Shown here: piece after piece, positions 1-4,691 of the stretch
Position numbering within the stretch: the stretch's first letter is position 1
Layout: each line of letters starts with the position of its first letter
Assembly (NCBI GenBank): GCA_949290725.1
Contig: CASEST010000035.1
Span: forward strand, 1-5,703
Direction: 5' to 3'
Source: an uncultured bacterium
Lineage (GTDB): Bacteria; Bacillota_I; Bacilli_A; RFN20; CAG-826
DNA: 5,703 nt
Program-made: the position numbers and the translations under genes
The notes under the pieces: generated by a model
Databases searched by the model: none
The model's input: only the letters and a program-made list of their open reading frames with translations
Told to the model about the DNA's origin: nothing

Positions 1-80
1 GTTTTTCCAGGTGTCGCAATATATTCACCATTTTTATACTTGTCGACGCATTCAAGTTTGAATTTCCATGAATATTTCAT
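1..80 (-). CDS. IS3-family OrfA-like transposase, N-terminal fragment (runs off the window)
   Basis: An open frame starts with ATG at 80-78 on the minus strand and continues past the left edge. The visible 26 residues start MKYSWKFKLECVDKYKNG and go on EYIATPGK. This resembles the N-terminus of the helix-turn-helix OrfA of IS3/IS150 elements in Bacillota, which opens M-K-Y-S-x-E/K-F-K-x-x-C-V and binds the terminal repeats. The start is well supported: the minus strand carries AGGAAAGGGG (positions 99-90) with a 9-nt spacer. The rest of OrfA and the frameshifted or separate OrfB (DDE catalytic domain) would lie to the left. Whether the element is intact cannot be told. It could also be a lone transposase-like helix-turn-helix protein, but the inverted repeat just upstream argues against that. 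Confidence 0.65.
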   Translation of the reverse strand, partial: MKYSWKFKLECVDKYKNGEYIATPGK

Positions 81-118
81 AAAAAAGCACCCCTTTCCTA
101 ATGTCTAGGATTTGGGGT
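81..118 (-). promoter_or_regulatory. Hairpin hiding the transposase ribosome binding site, followed by six T residues
   Basis: On the minus strand, ACCCC (118-114) pairs with GGGGT (93-89), and TCCTA (110-106) pairs with TAGGA (100-96), with an AAA/AA internal loop and a GACAT loop. The right arm contains the Shine-Dalgarno sequence AGGAAAGGGG, and the hairpin is followed by GC and T6 (86-81) just before the ATG. A transcript entering from outside the element would fold this and either terminate or have its ribosome binding site masked. A transcript starting inside the left arm would not. Such protection against read-through is known for other insertion sequences (IS10, IS50). Its operation here is inference. 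Confidence 0.5.
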
Positions 119-127
119 ACCTCTCAT

Positions 128-141
128 ACTCGGTCGTTTTT
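128..141. terminator. Possible half of an intrinsic terminator, split by the insertion sequence
   Basis: Just outside the inferred element boundary the plus strand reads ACTCGGTCG followed by five T residues, which is the form of the 3' arm and T-tract of a terminator. On the minus strand the same stretch is an A-run followed by CGACCGAGT, the 5' arm expected downstream of trxB. The matching arm is absent from the window because the insertion sequence begins there. If it is found beyond the other end of the element, this was a bidirectional terminator that the element interrupted. Confidence 0.35.
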
Positions 142-174
142 ATTTAATATAATAAAATATTTTTCACGTGGAAA

Positions 175-1083
175 TTATTTATTCATATCACTAAGAATAG
201 TATGAATTACATTAGCACCATCGCTAGTAGCGGTGACTATTTGTCTTAATTCTTTGTCGATACAATCGCCAATCGCATAAACTCCCTCTATTCTAGTTCT
301 AAAATGAGAATCAGTTTCAATATACCCTTTCTCATTTAAGACATTTAAGAAGTTTAAATAGTTAACTTCAGGCTTGCTTCCAATATAAACGAATACCCCA
401 TCACAAGGTAAATTTTCAGTTTTATCAGTATAAATATTTCTAAGTTTTACCCCTTTTAATTCGTTTTCCCCAATTAATTCGGTTATAACTGAGTTTTTAA
501 TACATTTAACATTGTTAGATGAAAGAAGTTTCTCAATATTTTTAGCTTCGCCTCTTAATTCATGGCGCGATATAATTGTTAAGCTTTTAACAATAGGTGC
601 TAAAAAAGTTGCCTCAGTAATAGCACTATCTCCTCCACCATAAACAACTACATTTTTATCCTTATAAAAAGCTCCATCACAAGTAGCACAATAACTAACA
701 CCTCTACCTTTAAATTTGTCAGCATTTTCAACGTTTAATTCGTTTTCTTTTGTTCCAGTAGCTAAGATTATATTTTTTGTTTGATAGCGGTCTTTATTTG
801 TGGTTATAAAAAATAAGTCGTCAAATTTTTCAATTCTTGTAACTTCCTCTCTTTTAAAATAAATATTTAGGTCTTTAATCTGTTTTCTGAAAGTTAATGC
901 TAGTTCGCTTCCACTAATTTTTGAAAAACCTGGATAGTTTTCAATTTCATAAGCAGTTATAACTTTTCCACCAATTGGTCCTTTCTCTAATAATAAATAA
1001 GACAAGTTTGCTCTTTGAGCATAGATTGCTGCAGTTAATCCAGCTGGCCCTGCGCCAATAATAACTAAATCAAAATTTTCCAT
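175..1083 (-). CDS. trxB: Thioredoxin reductase (NADPH:thioredoxin oxidoreductase, FAD-dependent)
   Basis: A 302-residue cytoplasmic flavoprotein that moves electrons from a nicotinamide cofactor through FAD and a redox disulfide to thioredoxin. The FAD dinucleotide-binding motif GAGPAG is at residues 10-15, the active-site CATC at 132-135 (C132, C135), the second nucleotide-binding motif GGGDSA at 149-154, and the C-terminal FAD motif AIGDC at 270-274. The length is close to the roughly 300-320 usual for low-molecular-weight TrxB. The start ATG (1083-1081) has AGAGG at 1094-1090 with a 6-nt spacer. In the cofactor loop the usual HRR..FR is replaced by SRHELR (172-177): the first His and second Arg are changed while two Arg positions remain, so nicotinamide preference may differ. 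The gene is divergent from the XRE/Nudix pair. Its 3' side meets an insertion sequence about 50 bp past the stop. A ferredoxin- or NADH-dependent relative is possible, but the CxxC supports a disulfide reductase. Confidence 0.93.
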   Translation of the reverse strand: MENFDLVIIGAGPAGLTAAIYAQRANLSYLLLEKGPIGGKVITAYEIENYPGFSKISGSELALTFRKQIKDLNIYFKREEVTRIEKFDDLFFITTNKDRYQTKNIILATGTKENELNVENADKFKGRGVSYCATCDGAFYKDKNVVVYGGGDSAITEATFLAPIVKSLTIISRHELRGEAKNIEKLLSSNNVKCIKNSVITELIGENELKGVKLRNIYTDKTENLPCDGVFVYIGSKPEVNYLNFLNVLNEKGYIETDSHFRTRIEGVYAIGDCIDKELRQIVTATSDGANVIHTILSDMNK

Positions 1084-1089
1084 AAAATA

Positions 1090-1094
1090 CCTCT
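1090..1094 (-). promoter_or_regulatory. Ribosome binding site of trxB
   Basis: AGAGG on the minus strand lies 6 nt before the trxB ATG. It is noted because the divergent gene across the same intergenic region has no comparable site. Confidence 0.6.
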
Positions 1095-1105
1095 GTTCCT
1101 ATATT

Positions 1106-1137
1106 ATTTTACATTAAAATTCATTAGATAAAAGCAA
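1106..1137 (-). promoter_or_regulatory. Weak candidate promoter of trxB
   Basis: On the minus strand TAAAAT (1111-1106) could be a -10 box. It would give a leader of about 16 nt that contains the AGAGG site. The best -35-like match is TTGCTT (1137-1132), but the spacer of 20 is longer than ideal. The trxB promoter should lie in this divergent intergenic region. The exact elements are uncertain. Confidence 0.25.
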
Positions 1138-1185
1138 ATTGCTTTGAACCAGAAATTTATTTAAGACATAAAAATCAATGTTTTG

Positions 1186-1214
1186 TTGAAATAATCAATT
1201 CATTGAACTATGAT
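1186..1214 (+). promoter_or_regulatory. Promoter of the XRE-Nudix unit
   Basis: TTGAAA (1186-1191), a 17-bp spacer, and TATGAT (1209-1214) make a good sigma-A-type promoter. The expected transcription start is about 1221. The ATG at 1210 lies inside the -10 box, so it would not be in the mRNA. The next in-frame ATG at 1225 would follow a leader of only about 4 nt. Confidence 0.6.
1195..1206 (+). promoter_or_regulatory. Candidate operator palindrome in the XRE promoter spacer
   Basis: TCAATTCATTGA is a perfect inverted repeat (TCAAT and ATTGA around a 2-base TC). It sits between the -35 and -10 boxes. Another TCAA...TTGA pair (1175-1178 and 1186-1189) overlaps the -35. XRE repressors commonly bind such sites at their own promoter, so autorepression is plausible. 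The AT-rich context makes chance palindromes likely, and no binding evidence exists in the sequence itself. Confidence 0.3.
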
Positions 1215-1224
1215 AATTAATAAT

Positions 1225-1449
1225 ATGGCTATTGGATTTGGAAAAAGATTGAGAAGTTATCGTCGCAGTAACGACTTAACGCTTCAAGATATGGGAAAGA
1301 TGCTTGATGTCACTTTCCAATGCGTATCAAAATGGGAAAAAGATGAAAGTGAGCCAGATATTGATACGTTAAAAAAACTGGCAACTATTTTTAATGTGAC
1401 GGTTGATGAACTTATAGATTTTGAACACAAAGAAAGGGATGATTTTTAA
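1225..1449 (+). CDS. Small XRE-family helix-turn-helix transcriptional regulator
   Basis: A 74-residue protein that is essentially one Cro/CI-type DNA-binding domain: GKRLRSYRRSNDLTLQDMGK, then the recognition-helix region DVTFQCVSKWEKDESEPD (residues 28-45), then LKKLATIFNVTVDELID (49-65). The VSKWE and SEPD elements are typical of the family. There is no sensor or oligomerisation domain beyond it. I chose the ATG at 1225 because the earlier in-frame ATG at 1210 overlaps the -10 box. Using 1210 would add five residues, MIINN. Neither start has a Shine-Dalgarno sequence, so a near-leaderless mRNA is likely. The gene overlaps the Nudix gene by one base (TAATG), giving translational coupling. 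It probably represses its own unit and possibly divergent trxB. Targets are not shown by the sequence. Confidence 0.85.
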   Translation: MAIGFGKRLRSYRRSNDLTLQDMGKMLDVTFQCVSKWEKDESEPDIDTLKKLATIFNVTVDELIDFEHKERDDF

Positions 1450-1988
1450 TGAAACTTGAAGAGGAAAAATTAAGCGGTTCAATAGTTTATGATGGCCACC
1501 TATTAGAAGTTCATAATGATGAAGTTTTATGTCCTAATGGCCATAAATCCCATCGAGAATATATTAATAAATGTCCAGCTGCTTGTGTCGTTGCTAAAAC
1601 TAGCGACAATCTTTTTATTTTGGAGAAGCAATTTCGTTATCCCTATCATGATATAATTATTGAATTTCCAGCTGGGAAAGCTGACTTAAATGAAGACCCT
1701 AGATTAACCGCTCAAAGGGAATTAGAAGAAGAAACCGGATATTATTCAGATAATATTATTTATTTAGGTGCTACTTATCCTAGCGTTGCTTATACGAACG
1801 AAGTGATTCATCTTTTTTTTGCTAAAGATTTAATAAAAAAAGAAACTCATCTTGATGAAAATGAATTCGTAGAAGTTATATATAAAAGCGAAGAAGAAGT
1901 GATTCAAATGATTAAAAATGGCAAGATTAGAGATGCAAAAACTGTTCACGCCTTTACGCTCTATTTATTGAATAAAGATAATTTTTAA
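1449..1988 (+). CDS. Nudix hydrolase, ADP-ribose pyrophosphatase type
   Basis: A 179-residue cytoplasmic enzyme with a complete Nudix box at residues 76-98: G76, E82, R90-E91-L92, E94-E95 and G97, matching G-x5-E-x7-R-E-U-x-E-E-x-G-U. The Glu residues bind the catalytic metal ions. The preceding EFPAGK (72-77) and the downstream YPSVAYTNE (110-118), with a Pro at 111, resemble ADP-ribose pyrophosphatases (ADP-ribose to AMP and ribose 5-phosphate), as does LDENEFVEV (135-143). Related nucleoside-diphosphate-sugar substrates cannot be excluded. The length is normal for the group. The start is supported by AAAGGGA (1433-1439), 9 nt before the ATG, and by the 1-nt overlap with the XRE gene. ADP-ribose is a product of NAD breakdown, which gives a loose metabolic link to the nicotinamide-using TrxB opposite. 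No terminator is visible after the stop. Confidence 0.88.
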   Translation: MKLEEEKLSGSIVYDGHLLEVHNDEVLCPNGHKSHREYINKCPAACVVAKTSDNLFILEKQFRYPYHDIIIEFPAGKADLNEDPRLTAQRELEEETGYYSDNIIYLGATYPSVAYTNEVIHLFFAKDLIKKETHLDENEFVEVIYKSEEEVIQMIKNGKIRDAKTVHAFTLYLLNKDNF

Positions 1989-2020
1989 TTAATGCACAAT
2001 CACAATTTTAAAATCTAATG

Positions 2021-2026
2021 TATAAT
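2021..2026 (+). promoter_or_regulatory. -10 box before the NERD-like gene
   Basis: A consensus TATAAT, directly preceded by TG, ends 14 nt before the ATG at 2041. Transcription would start near 2033, leaving a leader of about 8 nt with no Shine-Dalgarno sequence. I see no good -35 box at 17 bp upstream; AATCAC is the hexamer there. Read-through from the Nudix gene is also possible. Confidence 0.45.
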
Positions 2027-2040
2027 ATTTATTATTAAAT

Positions 2041-2574
2041 ATGGGACTATTTTTTAAAAGAACATATAAAGAAAAAATCGCATTAAAATTATGGGATTCT
2101 TTTCATGAGAAAGAGAATATTATCGAAGATTATTCCTTTTTTAATGTCGAAGGTTTAAAGAAGCATTCAACATTAGATAATAATAAGATTCATAGTGATG
2201 TCATTATAATTGCTAATTCTGGAATATATATATTTAATATTTATTCTTTTAAGGGAAAACTCGCTAATGTGACTATGAATGATAAGTTATGGTGCGATGT
2301 TGAAAATGAATCAACAATGATTAATCCATACTTAGAATTAATTGAAACCAAGAGATTTATTTTAAATATCTTAAATAATGAAAAACATTTAAAAGTTGAT
2401 GTATTTCCTATTTTTAATGAGTTAAATAAGGAGGAAATAGAAAAATCCAACGGACTTTTATTTAACATAGTTAAATTCAAAGATATAGTCGCTAGCAGAA
2501 GTAAAATGTTTAGTGATGAAGAAGTTAATCTCTTTACACGAATAATTAAGGAGCATGGAGAATATAAGAAGTAA
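2041..2574 (+). CDS. NERD-domain-like protein lacking the usual catalytic E-x-K motif
   Basis: A 177-residue protein with no signal peptide or clear membrane segment. Residues 51-73 (HSDVIIIANSGIYIFNIYSF and on to KGK) fit the core of the NERD (nuclease-related) domain, where D53 would be the metal-binding Asp of the H-x-D-h-h-h strand and SGIYIF the next strand. In typical NERD proteins that strand ends in E-T-K (the E-x-K of the PD-(D/E)xK fold). Here it reads N66-I67-Y68. Later matches are W84 followed by the NPYLEL segment (95-100) and a beta strand VDVFPIF (119-125). The family is associated with DNA processing, but this copy looks inactive as a nuclease and may have a binding or structural role. 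It begins 52 bp after the Nudix stop with its own -10 box and heads the probable operon with the hydrolase-like and ABC genes. The NERD assignment is by pattern and moderately sure. Confidence 0.6.
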   Translation: MGLFFKRTYKEKIALKLWDSFHEKENIIEDYSFFNVEGLKKHSTLDNNKIHSDVIIIANSGIYIFNIYSFKGKLANVTMNDKLWCDVENESTMINPYLELIETKRFILNILNNEKHLKVDVFPIFNELNKEEIEKSNGLLFNIVKFKDIVASRSKMFSDEEVNLFTRIIKEHGEYKK

Positions 2575-2580
2575 TTTCTT

Positions 2581-3156
2581 ATGTTCTTTTATTTAAATAT
2601 GAATATTTTAAAAACAGCAAAAGTTATATTTCCTGGAATTAGATATGGAAAAGATAAACCGCTTTTTATGGTTTTAGATCAAGCTATAAACGGCGATTCT
2701 TTTGCCTTATCTTATCAAGATGTAATTAATGAAAATACTAAATTAAACGATGAAACATTTTTAAAATGTTACCAAGCGGCTAAAAACGAATTTCTTAATT
2801 TAAATCTAACTGAATATAATGAAATTATTTTCATAGCTAAGTCTTTAGGAACGATAATTGCTGGAAAATTAAGAGAGGAATTAAATTTAAATAAAGTTAA
2901 GTTTATTTGTTTAACACCTGTTGAAAAAACATTGCCTTTTTTAAAACAAACTGATTTTATTATATATGGTGATGCTGATCACTATGCGAGTGAGTATTTA
3001 AAGGAATTCTTAAAATATCGCTTTGTGAATTTAGAAGTTATCAAAGGTGGGAATCATCGTTTATTAACTAATAATGAAGTTCTAGATAAAAAGAATTTAG
3101 AAAGAATAAAGATGATGGCCTTAACTTATTTAGATTCATCGGATTATATGGAGTAA
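2581..3156 (+). CDS. Small alpha/beta-hydrolase-like protein
   Basis: A 191-residue cytoplasmic protein. The layout suits a compact alpha/beta hydrolase: a first strand AKVIFPGIRYG (13-23), a nucleophile elbow IAKSLGT (85-91) with S88 in A-x-S-x-G form instead of G-x-S-x-G, a late strand FIIYGDADHY (126-135) carrying D131/D133, and GGNHRL (156-161) with H159 as candidate triad His. The substrate is unknown, and esterase, thioesterase or peptidase activity cannot be chosen between. It starts 6 nt after the NERD-like stop and ends 3 nt before the ABC ATPase ATG, so it is almost certainly cotranscribed with both. The start is uncertain: the ATG at 2581 has only a weak AAGAAG, and the ATG at 2599 (MNILKTAK) is an alternative that still keeps the first strand. 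Confidence 0.65.
   Translation: MFFYLNMNILKTAKVIFPGIRYGKDKPLFMVLDQAINGDSFALSYQDVINENTKLNDETFLKCYQAAKNEFLNLNLTEYNEIIFIAKSLGTIIAGKLREELNLNKVKFICLTPVEKTLPFLKQTDFIIYGDADHYASEYLKEFLKYRFVNLEVIKGGNHRLLTNNEVLDKKNLERIKMMALTYLDSSDYME
3150..3153 (+). promoter_or_regulatory. Ribosome binding site of the ABC ATPase
   Basis: GGAG lies at the very end of the hydrolase-like gene, 6 nt before the ATG at 3160. It fixes this start and links translation of the two genes. Confidence 0.65.
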
Positions 3157-3159
3157 ATT

Positions 3160-4002
3160 ATGGAAGTAATTACTATTAAAAATTTAAATAAAGAATATAA
3201 GAAGTTTAAATTAGATAATATTTCTTTTTCTTTATCGGCTGGAACTATTTGTGGATTCATTGGTGAAAACGGGGCTGGTAAATCAACAACCTTGAAGATA
3301 TTAGCTGGAATAACTTCTTTTAATAGCGGAATGGCTAATATTTTTGAGAAAAATATTGATAAATTGTCAAAAAATGATCGAGATAATATTTCTTTTATTC
3401 TCGATGAATTAAATTTTCCTGATTCTATTAAGATTTTTCAACTCGAAAAAGTATTACACAATATTTTTTTAACTTGGGATAAAGATTGTTTCTTTGATTA
3501 TTTAACTAAATTTAATATCGATAAAAATAAGAGATGTAAAGAATTATCTAAAGGTATGAAAGTTAAGTTAAATTTAGCAATTTCTTTATCTCATAAAGCT
3601 AAAGTGTTTATTTTAGATGAGCCAACAAATGGATTGGATCCAATCGCTCGTGATGAAATTTTAGATATTTTATCATCGGTTGCCTTGGATGGAGGAACTG
3701 TTTTAATTTCTTCGCATATTGTAGAAGATTTAGAAAGAATTTGTAATCAAATCATTTTTATTCATCAAGGAAGAATAATTTTAAATGAATATAAAAAAGA
3801 TTTATTAGATATGTATGATTATTTTAAAGTTGATCAAGAAACTTGGGATAAAATTGATAAATCGATGGTTATTAAATATAAAGATAATGTTGATGGAGTT
3901 CATGAGTTTATTACTTTAAAAGATAAACTTGATTTAGAAAATAAAAGAAGAGCAAATTTAAGCGATATTATGATTTTAATTGTAAGAGGTAAGAGTATAT
4001 GA
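3160..4002 (+). CDS. ABC transporter ATP-binding protein, YtrB-like
   Basis: A 280-residue ATPase that should drive the membrane protein encoded next. Walker A GENGAGKST is at residues 35-43 (K41), the signature motif is LSKGM (129-133) in place of LSGGQ, Walker B plus catalytic Glu is FILDEP (150-155, E154), the D-loop is NGLDP (157-161), and the switch His is H186 in SSHI. The Q-loop region reads ISFILDELNF (77-86) with no Gln. LSKGM, the missing Gln and the W106-D107 in the helical region all fit the YtrB/BcrA-like exporters of Bacillota, which include peptide-export and antibiotic-response systems. Those are often preceded by a GntR regulator, which is absent here. Roughly 65 residues follow the ATPase core (about 215-280), as in relatives. 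The gene overlaps the permease by ATGA. Confidence 0.92.
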   Translation: MEVITIKNLNKEYKKFKLDNISFSLSAGTICGFIGENGAGKSTTLKILAGITSFNSGMANIFEKNIDKLSKNDRDNISFILDELNFPDSIKIFQLEKVLHNIFLTWDKDCFFDYLTKFNIDKNKRCKELSKGMKVKLNLAISLSHKAKVFILDEPTNGLDPIARDEILDILSSVALDGGTVLISSHIVEDLERICNQIIFIHQGRIILNEYKKDLLDMYDYFKVDQETWDKIDKSMVIKYKDNVDGVHEFITLKDKLDLENKRRANLSDIMILIVRGKSI

Positions 4003-4691
4003 GAGGACTTTTAGTTAAAGAGTTTTATAATTTAAGACTAGTTTTTGTTATTTATTTGATTATTGTAATAGGAATTTCTTTTATTGCTTTAATTGATGTC
4101 CCTACTACTGAGTTGCCTCCAATTGATGAAGAATTGCCATCAATTATGGAGCAAAATCTTGAAAGATTATCGCTATTTATGCCGTTGATCTTTATTTCTG
4201 GTTTCTATCCAGGAAATATGGTCGTTTCTTCTTTTTCTTATGATGAAAAAGCCCATTGGACACCATTTATCCTGTCGGTCGGCATTAAAAAATCTACAAT
4301 TTTATTAAGTAAAATTATTATCCATTTAATAGCGACAATTATTTTAATGATCCCTCTTTTAGTGAACCTATTTATTTCGCCAGTAAGTTTAACGTTAAAT
4401 GAAATCCTTGGTATTTTATTTACCTTTTTTGCCTGTTCATTTTTTAGTGGGAGCATCTCTTTATTTATTTGTAGTGCTTTTGGTTCAAATAAGGCAATTG
4501 CAATAGGAAGTATTATATCGATTTTTGTAACAATTATTCCTTTAGTCTTTATGTTTATTCCTTTGATAAATGAAACACTTTATTCTAATTTTTATTTAAT
4601 ATCCTTAGGTTCATTTATTTTCTTTGGCATAATTGCTTATATTGGAATTTATTTTCTTACTCTTCATTTATTTAAAAAAAGAGATTTTTAG
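3999..4691 (+). CDS. ABC-2 type transporter permease
   Basis: A 230-residue integral membrane protein with six predicted segments at about 14-32, 56-79, 102-127, 133-160, 166-189 and 198-224. The N-terminus MRGLLVKEFYNLR and the cytoplasmic motif SFSYDEKAHWTPFILS (78-93) followed by KKSTILLSK (97-105) are typical of small ABC-2 permeases paired with YtrB-like ATPases. The segment of about 34-55, rich in Pro and Glu, is probably an external loop. It starts within the last codons of the ATPase (ATGA overlap), with AAGAGG at 3984-3989 and a 9-nt spacer, so the two subunits are translationally coupled. With one permease gene, the complex is probably a homodimer, unless a second permease is encoded elsewhere. 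The cargo is unknown. Its TAG stop overlaps the stop of the convergent gene. Confidence 0.88.
   Translation: MRGLLVKEFYNLRLVFVIYLIIVIGISFIALIDVPTTELPPIDEELPSIMEQNLERLSLFMPLIFISGFYPGNMVVSSFSYDEKAHWTPFILSVGIKKSTILLSKIIIHLIATIILMIPLLVNLFISPVSLTLNEILGILFTFFACSFFSGSISLFICSAFGSNKAIAIGSIISIFVTIIPLVFMFIPLINETLYSNFYLISLGSFIFFGIIAYIGIYFLTLHLFKKRDF

Larger units (their letters stand above)
1..126 (-). mobile_element. 5' end of an IS3-family (IS150-group-like) insertion sequence, cut by the window edge
   Basis: Read on the minus strand from 126, the sequence begins TGAGAGGTACCCCAAA and continues with CCTAGACA. This follows the layout of IS150-group terminal inverted repeats, which start TG, then carry an ACCCCAAA-like block, then a TTGGACA-like block. 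It is followed within 46 bases by a ribosome binding site and the start of an OrfA-like transposase. The outer boundary at 125-126 is inferred from the terminal CA on the plus strand. The other end is outside the window, so the target-site duplication (perhaps the bases from 127 on) and the partner inverted repeat cannot be seen. The family is recalled from pattern and not searched. Confidence 0.65.

Noticed and set aside
161..176. CACGTG-centred near-palindrome just after the trxB stop
   Set aside because: It has one mismatch, no loop and no T-tract in the right place, so it is not a terminator. No regulator is indicated.
2428..2434. Strong Shine-Dalgarno-like AAGGAGG inside the NERD-like gene
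   Set aside because: No ATG, GTG or TTG in a sensible position follows it. It is explained by the Lys-Glu-Glu codons.
2241..2480. Minus-strand open frame of 79 codons
   Set aside because: It lies wholly inside the NERD-like gene in antisense, has no ribosome binding site or recognisable domain, and is low-complexity (Ser, Leu, Phe, Ile-rich) as expected for an antisense shadow.
2555..2596. 14-codon open frame starting at ATG 2555, bridging the NERD-like and hydrolase-like genes
   Set aside because: Its AAGGAG is only 1 nt from the ATG, which is too close, and the peptide has no recognisable feature.
4238..4456. Minus-strand open frame of 72 codons
   Set aside because: It is antisense to the permease transmembrane region, with no ribosome binding site or family resemblance.
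4660..4689. Possible terminator at the permease 3' end (CTCTT pairing with AAGAG, then five T)
   Set aside because: The stem is only 5 bp with a 14-nt loop and lies within the coding sequence, so it is too weak to call.
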